From positions 682,001 to 746,000 of the forward strand of contig NZ_JAUSXS010000001.1 in NCBI RefSeq assembly GCF_030816195.1: a stretch of 64,000 bases of DNA. Reading direction: 5' to 3'. The notes beneath the pieces were generated by a model, which saw only the letters and a program-made list of their open reading frames with translations, ran no database searches and was not told the origin of the DNA. The DNA comes from Pseudomonas sp. W4I3. GTDB taxonomy: Bacteria; Pseudomonadota; Gammaproteobacteria; Pseudomonadales; Pseudomonadaceae. This document shows positions 18,396 through 26,996 of the stretch, one piece after another. Position numbers and translations under genes: made by a program. Position 1 is the stretch's first letter, and the number at the start of each line of letters is the position of its first letter.

Positions 18396-19940
18396 ATGCG
18401 TGCTGCTCAATTGAAAGCTGTTTTACCTCGGGAGCTGCTCGCCTCCGTGGTGGTGTTTCTGGTCGCCCTGCCCTTGTGCATGGGCATCGCGATTGCGTCC
18501 GGCATGCCGCCGGCCAAGGGCTTGATCACCGGGATCATCGGGGGGCTGGTGGTGGGCTGGCTGGCGGGTTCTCCGCTGCAAGTCAGTGGCCCTGCCGCGG
18601 GGTTGGCGGTGTTGGTGTTCGAGCTGGTGCGCCAGCACGGCATGCTGATGCTGGGGCCTATCCTGCTGCTGGCGGGGTTCCTGCAATTGGCGGCCGGGCG
18701 CCTGCGCCTGGGCTGCTGGTTCCGAGTGACGGCGCCAGCGGTGGTGTACGGCATGCTGGCGGGTATCGGCGTATTGATTGTGCTGTCGCAGATCCATGTG
18801 ATGCTCGACGGTGTGCCCAAACCTTCGGGGCTGGACAACCTGGCGGGCTTCCCGGCGGCATTGATCGAAGCGATTCCCACCCTTGGCGGCGGGCTTGGCT
18901 GGCAGGCGGGATTGCTCGGTTTATCGACGATGCTGGTGATGTACCTGTGGGATAAATTGCGCCCGCAAAAATTGCGCTTCGTGCCAGGGGCTCTGCTGGG
19001 CGTAGGCCTGGCGACAGTGACCAGCCTGGTGCTGGCGTTGCAGGTCAAACGTGTGGAAGTGCCGGAAAACCTGTCCGATGCCATCGATTGGCTGCGCCCC
19101 AGCGACCTGCTCAACCTGGCTGACCCGCAGCTGCTGATCGCCGCATTCGCCGTCGCGTTCATCGCCAGCGCTGAAACGCTGCTTTCCGCTGCAGCGGTTG
19201 ACCGCATGCACAGCGGGCAGCGTTCGGATTTCGATAAGGAACTGTCCGCTCAAGGCGTGGGCAACATGCTCTGCGGGTTGGTGGGTGCGTTGCCGATGAC
19301 CGGCGTGATTGTGCGCAGCTCGGCCAACGTCCAGGCAGGCGCCACCACGCGCTTGTCAGCGATGTTCCATGGCGTGTGGCTGCTGGGCTTCGTGCTGCTG
19401 CTGTCGAGCGTGCTGCAGAGCATTCCGGTGGCGAGCCTGGCGGGTGTGCTGGTGTATACCGGGATCAAGCTGGTGGACGTGAAGGCGTTCAAGGCACTGG
19501 GGCGTTATGGCCGGATGCCGATGTTCACTTACGCAGCCACCGCGTTGGCGATCATCTTCACCGACCTGCTGACCGGTGTGCTGGTGGGCTTCGGGCTGAC
19601 ATTGGTGAAGCTGGCGTTCAAGGCATCGCGGCTGAAAGTCAGCCTGATCGATCTGCCTCAGGACGGTGAGATGGAGTTGCGACTGATCGGTGCGGCGACA
19701 TTCCTGAAAGTGCCGGCGTTGACCCAGGTGCTGTCGACGGTGCCGATGGGAACCACCGTGCATGTGCCGCTCAATAACCTGAGTTATATCGACCACTCCT
19801 GCCTGGAACTGCTGGAGGAATGGGGAAGGGCCAATGCGGCCAAGGGCTCGAAACTGGTGATCGAGGCGCGTGGGTTGAAGCGCCGGTTGGAAGGTCGGAT
19901 AAGGACCACCACGGGGATAGGCTCCGCACCCTCCACCTGA
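18396..19940 (+). CDS. SulP (SLC26) family anion transporter with STAS domain
   Basis: The 514-aa membrane protein has 10 or more hydrophobic segments. The N-terminal SulP signature lies in ELLASVVVFLVALPLCMGIA and GLITGIIGGLVVGWLAGSP. A cytoplasmic STAS-like domain follows at about residues 410-505. Family members move sulfate, bicarbonate or dicarboxylates; the neighbouring beta-carbonic anhydrase favours bicarbonate, as inference only. It is the second gene of a two-gene unit. A REPIN arm begins 16 bp after the stop, and the IS element is inserted inside that REPIN. Confidence 0.9.
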   Translation: MRAAQLKAVLPRELLASVVVFLVALPLCMGIAIASGMPPAKGLITGIIGGLVVGWLAGSPLQVSGPAAGLAVLVFELVRQHGMLMLGPILLLAGFLQLAAGRLRLGCWFRVTAPAVVYGMLAGIGVLIVLSQIHVMLDGVPKPSGLDNLAGFPAALIEAIPTLGGGLGWQAGLLGLSTMLVMYLWDKLRPQKLRFVPGALLGVGLATVTSLVLALQVKRVEVPENLSDAIDWLRPSDLLNLADPQLLIAAFAVAFIASAETLLSAAAVDRMHSGQRSDFDKELSAQGVGNMLCGLVGALPMTGVIVRSSANVQAGATTRLSAMFHGVWLLGFVLLLSSVLQSIPVASLAGVLVYTGIKLVDVKAFKALGRYGRMPMFTYAATALAIIFTDLLTGVLVGFGLTLVKLAFKASRLKVSLIDLPQDGEMELRLIGAATFLKVPALTQVLSTVPMGTTVHVPLNNLSYIDHSCLELLEEWGRANAAKGSKLVIEARGLKRRLEGRIRTTTGIGSAPST

Positions 19941-19976
19941 CCAAACCGGATCAAAATGTGGGAGGGGGCTTGCCCT

Positions 19977-21253
19977 GGTACAAACCGGGGACATCGTTTA
20001 CATTTCTAACCGGGGACATGGTTTACAGGTTAATACGCATGATCAGGAGATAACTGATCATGCCCTGGAACCAAGAGTCTCCGATGAATCAACGAATCAG
20101 ACTGGTCGCCGATTGGCTTTCTGGCAACTACACCAAAAGCCAGTTGGCGCGTCGCTTTGACGTTAGTCGGCCTACCGTCGACAAATGGATTTCCCGGCAC
20201 AACGGTGATTTAAAATCCTTATCCGAACTGTCCCGGCGACCTCACAACAGCCCCAATAAAACCGACGACGAGATCTTGGCCCGCGTCATGGCGATGAAGC
20301 AGGCTCACGATAAATGGGGGCCGAAAAAGCTTCTCGAGCTATTACGGCTTGAAGATCCCTCAGTCGCCTGGCCCTCTCCGAGTACAGCAGGCCAATGGCT
20401 TGATCGGCTCGGGCTCGTCAACAAGCGACGCTTCAAGCGTCGGCACACTATTTCCCACGCAGAAATGCGAGAGGCCAACGAACCTAACAAGACGTGGTGC
20501 GCCGACTACAAAGGGCAATTCAAGATGCTTAACGCGCAGATGTGCTTCCCCTTGACCGTCACAGACCACGCGTCCCGGCTGATTCTGGCATGCAGGGCCC
20601 ACCCCAAGATCAAGACCCAGCCGGTAAAACAAGCATTTGAGAGGCTTTTTCTGGAGTACGGCATGCCAGAAGTTATCCGTTCGGACAACGGGGTTCCGTT
20701 CGCCTCTCCTGGACTGGCACGGATGTCCACACTGGCAGTTTGGTGGATTCGCCTCGGCATCTATCCGGAGCGCACCATGCCCGGAAGACCCGCGCAGAAT
20801 GGTCGCCATGAGCGAATGCACCGCAGCTTGAAGCTTGAGCTGCCCTTAGGGAAAAACTTGGTCGAGCAGCAGCTTTTGCTGGAGCACTTCAGGCATGAGT
20901 TCAATTACGTACGCCCTCATGAAGCACTCGGTATGAAACGTCCGGGAGATTTGTATGTACCGTCTACCCGACCTTACCCAGGATGCTTGCCCGATGTGGA
21001 GTATCCCGCGGAAATGAAGGTTCGCAGCGTCAGACAGGACGGATCGATCAAATGGAACGGCAAGTTGGTATTTATTAGCGAGGCGCTATCTGGGGAACGG
21101 ATAGGGCTCAAAGAAGCTGACGAGGATGTTTGGGATTTGTACTTGTGTGATTATCCCTTGGGGAGGCTTGGACGAGGTATGACCCGTGTCCAGGCCTCAA
21201 AAGTGTAAACGATGTCCCCGGTTTCAGATGTAAACGATGTCTACGGTTCTACA
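19977..21253 (+). mobile_element. IS481-family insertion sequence (1277 bp)
   Basis: The boundaries come from the interrupted REPIN and an apparent 3-bp CCT duplication (19974-19976 and 21254-21256). Each end holds two copies of AACCGGGGACATCGTTTACA: at 19983 and 20008 on the left, and at 21204 and 21229 in reverse on the right. Both pairs have a 25-bp period. One transposase gene fills the interior. All parts look intact, so it may be active or recently inserted. Confidence 0.9.
20060..21208 (+). CDS. IS481-family DDE transposase
   Basis: The 382-aa product has an N-terminal helix-turn-helix (NYTKSQLARRFDVSRPTVDK) and an rve/DDE catalytic core: D in WCADYKGQF, D in RSDNGVPF and E in GRHERMHRSLKLE. 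The C-terminal part has the IS481-type HEALGMKRPGDLY segment. It cuts and joins the IS ends. The ATG at 20060 overlaps an ATCAGGAG region; MNQRIRLV (20084) is a possible later start. The frame is complete with no lesion. Confidence 0.93.
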   Translation: MPWNQESPMNQRIRLVADWLSGNYTKSQLARRFDVSRPTVDKWISRHNGDLKSLSELSRRPHNSPNKTDDEILARVMAMKQAHDKWGPKKLLELLRLEDPSVAWPSPSTAGQWLDRLGLVNKRRFKRRHTISHAEMREANEPNKTWCADYKGQFKMLNAQMCFPLTVTDHASRLILACRAHPKIKTQPVKQAFERLFLEYGMPEVIRSDNGVPFASPGLARMSTLAVWWIRLGIYPERTMPGRPAQNGRHERMHRSLKLELPLGKNLVEQQLLLEHFRHEFNYVRPHEALGMKRPGDLYVPSTRPYPGCLPDVEYPAEMKVRSVRQDGSIKWNGKLVFISEALSGERIGLKEADEDVWDLYLCDYPLGRLGRGMTRVQASKV

Positions 21254-21349
21254 CCTCGATAGCGGTGGATCAGTCGAAATCTCTTTGGCTGATACACCGT
21301 AATCGGGAGCAAGCCCCCTCCCACATTTGTTTTGTGTCTGATTTAGGAT

Positions 21350-21998
21350 TTACGTCGGCTGATCCAGTGCCAGCTCAACGCCAAGCTGGCGCGACAGGCA
21401 CGGCCAGCGCTTCCACGCGGCTTCCGTGTGCGGGCTCTTCAACTGTTCGCGGTAGGTTTCGACCGACTCCAGCGCAAAAGCTCTCTTCGTTAAGCATCTC
21501 ATCCACCGCCAGGTGCACCGCTTCATCCAGTTGATTGGCAAAGTTCTCGCCGATCAATTGGTGGGCAATCAGGTTGGCAACGGTGGTATCCGCCGGAATC
21601 AGCGGCTGGCCGAAATGCTTGATGTACAGGTCGTTGACTTCCTCCACCAAACGATGGGCCAGGTAGGCCTCGTCCAGCAGGCCATCCAGGCCTTCATGGC
21701 CCGCCAGAATCGCCGGCGGCTGCAGGAAGAAATGTTCGGCAATCTTCAGCACAGGCTTGATCTGGCTTTCGATCCCGGCTTCGCGAGCTACGTCGTTAGC
21801 GGCTTCGAGCAAATCGGGGACGAGGTCGATGTACGCGGTGACAAAGCGGGTCATGACAATGTTGCGATCACCCTCGGCCAGGGAAATGGCCGAATGCAGG
21901 TGCGGCAATTGTTTTTCCAGTTGCTGGGCCAGTTGGCCCGTCGTGGCTTCGTGTTGATGGGCACGGGAAATCTGCTCGCGCAATGCGGCGGTGTTCAT
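21350..21998 (-). pseudogene. Conserved hypothetical protein next to cox genes, frameshifted near the C-terminus
   Basis: The frame from ATG 21998 (MNTAALREQISRAHQHEATT, with GGAG upstream) runs well to NEESF, then goes off-frame at TTTT (21476-21479, AAAA on the + strand). Dropping one T restores ALESVETYREQLKSPHTEAA and an ending LALDQPT with a stop at 21350. The intact form would be about 215 aa, mostly helical and soluble. In Pseudomonas a gene of this kind often sits between the SulP gene and coxB (PA0104 region, from memory). Function unknown. Confidence 0.75.
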
Positions 21999-22044
21999 GA
22001 AGGCTCCAGTCATGCAGGCGTAGGAAAAGGGAGACGATAAGGTA

Positions 22045-22142
22045 GCTCGTTTATACGAGCGCCTAAGACGCATTTGTCATAATTATTTCATGGTTATACG
22101 GAGACGTTATATCGGATTGCCATCGTTCGTCGGATAAACGAT
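22045..22142. promoter_or_regulatory. Dyad elements in the divergent region upstream of the cox operon
   Basis: A hairpin GCTCGT-TTAT-ACGAGC (22045-22060) and a dyad ATCGTT-N9-AACGAT (22122-22142) lie in the 369-bp gap between the frameshifted gene and coxB. They may be operators. No known regulator motif is recognised, and nothing else clear is seen in this stretch except the candidate promoter at 22200. Confidence 0.3.
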
Positions 22143-22199
22143 TCCGCAACCGATTTTATTGGGCCCATCCGTCTGTTTTCACTCATTTGCCCCTACACA

Positions 22200-22227
22200 T
22201 TGCGGGGTCGCTACGGCTGTCTATACT
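22200..22227 (+). promoter_or_regulatory. Candidate sigma70 promoter of the cox operon
   Basis: TTGCGG (22200-22205) and TATACT (22222-22227) are separated by 16 nt, about 140 bp before the coxB ATG. The -10 box is good and the -35 moderate. Confidence 0.4.
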
Positions 22228-22367
22228 CGGATTTGTACGCAATTAGCTGATGACGCCCAACTGCATGAAGCAGGCAAGGCTTGGCGGTTGTAAGCAGTAT
22301 GGAAGCCGCTCCCTTCGCCGCAGGTGCAAACCGGCGGGATAACAAGAAACATAAAGGGGAACCCGCA

Positions 22368-23495
22368 ATGACGCGACATCCACACGTTTGGATGGGCTTA
22401 CTGTTGTGGTCAGTATTCGGCCAGGCCCACGCCGCCTGGACAACGAATATGGCGCCAGGGGCCACTGAAGTCAGCCACGCCGTGTTTGACCTGCACATGA
22501 CCATTTTCTGGATCTGTGTGGTGATCGGCATCGTCGTGTTTGGCGCGATGTTCTGGTCGATGATCCTGCACCGCCGATCCACCGGCCAGGTGGCGGCCAA
22601 GTTCCATGAAAGCACCACGGTGGAAATTCTCTGGACCGTCGTGCCGCTGCTGATCCTGGTGGCCATGGCCATTCCAGCCACCAAGACGCTGATCAACATC
22701 TACGACAGCAGTGAGTCGGATATCGATATCCAGGTCACCGGCTATCAGTGGAAATGGCACTACAAATACCTGGGTCAGGACGTCGAGTTCTTCAGCAACC
22801 TGGCCACACCCGCCGAGCAAATCCATAACCAGGCCACCAAGGGCGAGCACTATCTGCTGGAGGTCGACCAGCCGCTGGTGCTGCCGGTGGGCGCAAAGGT
22901 GCGCTTTTTGGTGACCGCCGCTGACGTGATCCACTCCTGGTGGGTGCCGGCCTTTGCGGTCAAGCGCGACGCCATTCCCGGGTTCGTCAACGAGGCCTGG
23001 ACCCGTATCGAGAAGCCCGGCATCTATCGCGGACAGTGCGCTGAGCTGTGCGGCAAGGACCACGGGTTCATGCCCATTGTGGTCGAGGTCAAGTCCAAGG
23101 CCGACTACGACACCTGGCTCGGCGAGCGCAAGCAAGAGGCGGCCAAGCTCAAGGAGCTGACCTCCAAGGAGTGGACGCTGGACGAGCTGGTGGCCCGCGG
23201 CGATAAGGTCTACCACACCACCTGCGTGGCCTGTCACCAGGCTGAAGGCCAGGGCCTGCCGCCGATGTTCCCGGCGCTCAAGGGCTCGAAGATCGCCACC
23301 GGGCCTGCCGCTGATCACCTGAACCTGGTGTATCACGGCAAGCCAGGTACCGCGATGGCCGCGTTCGGCAAACAACTCTCGGAAGTCGATATTGCCGCTG
23401 TCGTGACCTACGAACGCAATGCCTGGGGAAACAACAAAGGCGACATGGTCACGCCAAAAGACGTGCTGGCCATCAAACAGGCAGAAAGCAAATGA
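22368..23495 (+). CDS. coxB: Cytochrome c oxidase subunit II with fused cytochrome c domain
   Basis: The 375-aa product has a signal peptide, two transmembrane helices and the CuA site GQCAELCGKDHGFM. The C-terminal cytochrome c domain carries CVACHQ. This makes it a caa3/aa3-type subunit II that accepts electrons from cytochrome c in the periplasm. AAGGGGA before ATG 22368 sets the start. ctaD follows 58 bp after the stop, so they are co-transcribed. Confidence 0.96.
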   Translation: MTRHPHVWMGLLLWSVFGQAHAAWTTNMAPGATEVSHAVFDLHMTIFWICVVIGIVVFGAMFWSMILHRRSTGQVAAKFHESTTVEILWTVVPLLILVAMAIPATKTLINIYDSSESDIDIQVTGYQWKWHYKYLGQDVEFFSNLATPAEQIHNQATKGEHYLLEVDQPLVLPVGAKVRFLVTAADVIHSWWVPAFAVKRDAIPGFVNEAWTRIEKPGIYRGQCAELCGKDHGFMPIVVEVKSKADYDTWLGERKQEAAKLKELTSKEWTLDELVARGDKVYHTTCVACHQAEGQGLPPMFPALKGSKIATGPAADHLNLVYHGKPGTAMAAFGKQLSEVDIAAVVTYERNAWGNNKGDMVTPKDVLAIKQAESK

Positions 23496-23553
23496 TAGCC
23501 ACCCTTGCCTGCGTCCAGACCCGCCCCGCCCACTCGTTTGCAGGAGAACGGTC

Positions 23554-25140
23554 ATGAGCACTGTGATCGATGACCATGGCCACGCCGACCACGCCCACGG
23601 CCCCGCCAAAGGGTTGATGCGCTGGGTGCTGACCACCAACCATAAAGACATCGGCACGATGTACCTGTGGTTTGCCTTCACCATGTTTTTGCTGGGCGGT
23701 TCGTTCGCCATGGTGATTCGCGCCGAACTGTTCCAGCCCGGCCTGCAGATTGTGCAGCCGGCGTTCTTCAACCAGATGACCACCATGCATGGCCTGATCA
23801 TGGTGTTCGGTGCGGTGATGCCGGCCTTTGTCGGCCTGGCCAACTGGATGATCCCGCTGATGATCGGCGCGCCGGACATGGCCCTGCCGCGCATGAACAA
23901 CTTCAGCTTCTGGCTGCTGCCGGCGGCGTTCCTGCTGCTGGTCTCGACCCTGTTCACGCCGGGTGGCGGGCCGAATTTCGGCTGGACGTTCTATGCCCCT
24001 CTCTCCACCACCTATGCGCCGGAAAGCGTGACCTTCTTCATCTTTGCCATCCACCTGATGGGCATCAGCTCGATCATGGGCGCGATCAACGTGGTCGCGA
24101 CCATCCTCAACTTGCGCGCACCGGGCATGACCCTGATGAAGATGCCGCTGTTCGTGTGGACCTGGCTGATCACCGCGTTCCTGCTGATTGCGGTGATGCC
24201 GGTGCTGGCCGGTTGCGTGACCATGATGCTGATGGATATCCACTTCGGCACCAGCTTTTTCAGCGCGTCGGGCGGTGGTGATCCGGTGCTGTTCCAGCAC
24301 GTGTTCTGGTTCTTTGGCCACCCTGAGGTGTACATCATGATCCTGCCGGCATTCGGCGCCGTCAGCTCGATCATCCCGACCTTTTCGCGCAAACCGTTGT
24401 TCGGCTACACCTCGATGGTCTACGCCACGGCCAGCATCGCGTTCCTGTCGTTCATCGTGTGGGCGCACCATATGTTCGTGGTCGGCATTCCGCTGGTGGG
24501 CGAACTGTTCTTCATGTACGCCACCCTGCTGATTGCGGTGCCTACCGGGGTCAAGGTGTTCAACTGGGTCAGTACCATGTGGCAAGGCTCGCTGACCTTT
24601 GAGACGCCGATGTTGTTTGCGGTGGCCTTCGTGATTCTGTTCACCATCGGCGGTTTCTCGGGGCTGATGCTGGCCATCGCGCCGGCGGACTTTCAGTACC
24701 ACGACACCTATTTCGTGGTGGCGCATTTCCATTACGTACTGGTGCCCGGCGCGATCTTCGGCATCTTCGCCTCCGCCTACTATTGGCTGCCGAAATGGAC
24801 CGGTCACATGTATGACGAAACCCTGGGCAAGCTGCACTTTTGGCTGTCCTTCGTGGGCATGAACATGGCGTTCTTCCCGATGCACTTCGTGGGCCTGGCC
24901 GGCATGCCGCGTCGGGTGCCGGACTACAACCTGCAGTTCGCCGACTTCAACATGGTCTCGTCCATTGGTGCGTTCATGTTCGGCGCCACCCAGATCTTCT
25001 TCCTGTTTATCGTGATCAAGTGCATCCGCGGCGGCCCGCCCGCACCGGCCAAGCCGTGGGATGGCGCCGAAGGCCTGGAGTGGAGCGTGCCCTCGCCCGC
25101 GCCTTACCACACCTTCACCACGCCGCCGGAGGTGAAATGA
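23554..25140 (+). CDS. ctaD: Cytochrome c oxidase subunit I
   Basis: The 528-aa protein has 12 transmembrane helices and the core heme-copper motifs: HMTTMHG-type low-spin heme His region (FFNQMTTMHGLIMVFG), GHPEVYIMILP with the cross-linked His-Tyr pair, and HHMFVVG for CuB. It holds heme a and the a3-CuB site where O2 is reduced. CAGGAGAACG precedes the ATG at 23554. A REPIN and then ctaG follow. Confidence 0.97.
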   Translation: MSTVIDDHGHADHAHGPAKGLMRWVLTTNHKDIGTMYLWFAFTMFLLGGSFAMVIRAELFQPGLQIVQPAFFNQMTTMHGLIMVFGAVMPAFVGLANWMIPLMIGAPDMALPRMNNFSFWLLPAAFLLLVSTLFTPGGGPNFGWTFYAPLSTTYAPESVTFFIFAIHLMGISSIMGAINVVATILNLRAPGMTLMKMPLFVWTWLITAFLLIAVMPVLAGCVTMMLMDIHFGTSFFSASGGGDPVLFQHVFWFFGHPEVYIMILPAFGAVSSIIPTFSRKPLFGYTSMVYATASIAFLSFIVWAHHMFVVGIPLVGELFFMYATLLIAVPTGVKVFNWVSTMWQGSLTFETPMLFAVAFVILFTIGGFSGLMLAIAPADFQYHDTYFVVAHFHYVLVPGAIFGIFASAYYWLPKWTGHMYDETLGKLHFWLSFVGMNMAFFPMHFVGLAGMPRRVPDYNLQFADFNMVSSIGAFMFGATQIFFLFIVIKCIRGGPPAPAKPWDGAEGLEWSVPSPAPYHTFTTPPEVK

Positions 25141-25160
25141 ATAAGTTATCCGCGATCCCC

Positions 25161-25250
25161 TGTGGGAGGGGGCTTGCCCCCGATAGCGGTGTGTCAGTCG
25201 ACATCGTTAACGGCAGGGAGACCGCTATCGGGAGCAAGCCCCCTCCCACA
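25161..25250. repeat. REPIN (90 bp) between ctaD and ctaG
   Basis: The arms TGTGGGAGGGGGCTTGCCCC...CCGATAGCGGT and the reverse complement face each other across a 30-40 bp spacer. It fills the 138-bp ctaD-ctaG gap inside the operon. Confidence 0.85.
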
Positions 25251-25278
25251 TGGCCCTCATTCACATCGGGTGGGCGTC

Positions 25279-25830
25279 ATGGCTGACTCCGTGCCCCTCA
25301 AGCGCCTGGTCACCCGCCTGCTGATCCTGGTGCTGGCAATGTTCGCCTTCGGCTTTGCCCTGGTGCCGATCTACGACGTGATGTGCAAGGCCTTCGGCAT
25401 CAACGGCAAGACGGGCGGGCAGTATGAGGGCGAGCAAGTTGTCGACCCGTCGCGCCAGGTAAGGGTGCAGTTTCTGTCCACCAATGCCATCGATATGGTC
25501 TGGGATTTCTATGCCAAGGCTGACGAAGTGGTGGTCAATCCGGGTGCGGTGACCGAGATGCTCTTCGTCGCTTACAACCCGACCGACAAACCGATGACTG
25601 CTCAGGCGGTGCCGAGCATTTCTCCAGCTGAAGCGGCGATGTATTTCCACAAGACCGAGTGCTTTTGCTTCACCCAGCAAGTGCTGCAGCCAGGCGAACG
25701 TATCGAAATGCCGGTGCGCTTCATCGTCGATCGCGCGATGCCCAAGGACGTGAAGCATTTGACCCTGGCGTACACGCTGTTTGATATCACCGCGCGCCAG
25801 CCGCCAGGGGCGGCCCGCAGCGGCGGCTAG
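25279..25830 (+). CDS. ctaG: Cytochrome c oxidase assembly protein CtaG/Cox11
   Basis: The 183-aa product has one N-terminal membrane anchor (LVTRLLILVLAMFAFGFALV) and a periplasmic beta domain. It carries the copper site ECFCFTQQ plus a nearby Cys (MCKAFGING). Cox11 delivers copper to the CuB site of subunit I. I chose ATG 25279 (MADSVPLKRL) because the longer frame would translate REPIN sequence. A gap of only 35 bp separates it from ctaE. Confidence 0.95.
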   Translation: MADSVPLKRLVTRLLILVLAMFAFGFALVPIYDVMCKAFGINGKTGGQYEGEQVVDPSRQVRVQFLSTNAIDMVWDFYAKADEVVVNPGAVTEMLFVAYNPTDKPMTAQAVPSISPAEAAMYFHKTECFCFTQQVLQPGERIEMPVRFIVDRAMPKDVKHLTLAYTLFDITARQPPGAARSGG

Positions 25831-25865
25831 CTACTGTTTGCCCGCTCAATCAGGAGAGCGAATAC

Positions 25866-26754
25866 ATGTCGACTCATGATACGTATTACGTACCAGCGCA
25901 AAGCAAATGGCCGATAATTGCCACGATTGGTCTGTTGGTCACCGTGTATGGACTGGCCGTCTGGTTCAACGACCTTAAGGCCTTGCGCCCGGAATCCCAC
26001 GGCCCTTGGATCTTTTTCGTCGGCGGCCTGTTGCTGGCCTACATGCTGTTCGGCTGGTTCGGTGCGGTGATCAAGGAAAGTCGCGCCGGTTTGTACAGTG
26101 CGCAAATGGACCGCTCGTTCCGCTGGGGCATGACCTGGTTCATCTTTTCTGAAGTGATGTTCTTCATCGCGTTCTTCGGCGCGCTGTTTTATGTGCGCAC
26201 CTGGGCGGGGCCATGGCTGGCGGGTGAGGGCCCCAAGGGCGTCGCGCACATGCTGTGGCCCAATTTCGAGTTCGCCTGGCCCTTGCTGAACAATCCGGAC
26301 CCCAAGCTGTACCCGGCGCCCAAAGGCACCATCAGCCCGTGGGGCCTGCCATTGGTGAACACCATCTTGTTGGTGAGCTCCAGCGTGACCATCACCATTG
26401 CTCACCATGCTCTGCGCAAAGGCCATCGCGGCGCGCTGAAGATCTGGCTGGCGATCACCGTGCTGCTGGGCCTGGCGTTTTCTCGGCTTCCAGGCCGAGG
26501 AGTACATCCACGCTTATAAAGAATTGGGCTTGACGCTGGGCTCGGGTGTGTACGGGGCGACGTTCTTCATGCTCACGGGGTTTCACGGCGCCCACGTGAC
26601 CATCGGCACAATCATTCTGTTTGTGATGCTGATGCGCATCGTGAAGGGGCATTTCAATGCCGAGCACCAGTTCGGTTTCGAGGCGGCCAGTTGGTATTGG
26701 CACTTCGTGGATGTGGTGTGGATCGGGCTGTTTTTCTTCGTGTATGTGCTGTGA
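25866..26754 (+). pseudogene. ctaE: Cytochrome c oxidase subunit III, frameshifted
   Basis: The gene starts MSTHDTYYVPAQSKWPI behind CAGGAG and reads well for about 205 codons. At TTTT (26478-26481) the frame is lost, ending in a wrong tail at 26519. With one T removed it reads LGLAFLGFQAEEYIHAYKEL and on to YVL with a stop at 26754, a normal 295-aa, seven-helix COX III. The downstream part is fully conserved (GFHGAHVTIGTI), which argues for a very recent lesion or a base-calling error, since loss would harm the oxidase. Confidence 0.9.
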
Positions 26755-26760
26755 GCCGTT

Positions 26761-26964
26761 CTACCACGGCACATGCGAGACCAACTGGCCACTGAAAAAG
26801 CCCCAGGCGATCAGCCCCACGGTGATGGCGGCCAGTACGACACGCACGGTCAGGGCGGTGACGAGGCGGTTGGAGTGGCCCTCGTCCCTGACCAAAAAGA
26901 ATAAGCCACTGAACAGGCTCGCGACGGACGCGATCAGCATCAGGGCAATGGCGGCTTTGAGCAT
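26761..26964 (-). CDS. DUF2909 family twin-helix membrane protein
   Basis: The 67-aa product (MLKAAIALMLIASVASLFSG start) has two transmembrane segments, at about residues 3-25 and 38-60, ending VSHVPW. DUF2909 proteins regularly sit in this spot in oxidase clusters; the role is unknown, possibly in assembly. GGAG precedes the ATG at 26964. It is encoded on the opposite strand to the rest of the cluster, divergent from surf1 by 32 bp and facing the end of ctaE. Confidence 0.82.
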   Translation of the reverse strand: MLKAAIALMLIASVASLFSGLFFLVRDEGHSNRLVTALTVRVVLAAITVGLIAWGFFSGQLVSHVPW

Positions 26965-26996
26965 GGTCAGGCTCCGGGCTTTTGGGGGAGGGGGCA

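Larger units (their letters stand above)
19957..21325. repeat. REPIN split by an IS481 element
   Basis: The left arm is TGTGGGAGGGGGCTTGCCCT (19957-19976); the right part resumes at CCTCGATAGCGG (21254) and ends CCCCCTCCCACA at 21325. Removing 19977-21256 restores an 89-bp element like the intact 90-bp REPINs at 25161 and 30940. Confidence 0.85.

Noticed and set aside
23473..25110. 545-codon open frame antisense to ctaD
   Set aside because: Extreme His/Arg/Gln content from reading membrane-helix codons backwards; ctaD is certain.
25162..25278. N-terminal extension of CtaG across the REPIN
   Set aside because: It would translate a repeat; ATG 25279 gives the normal CtaG N-terminus.
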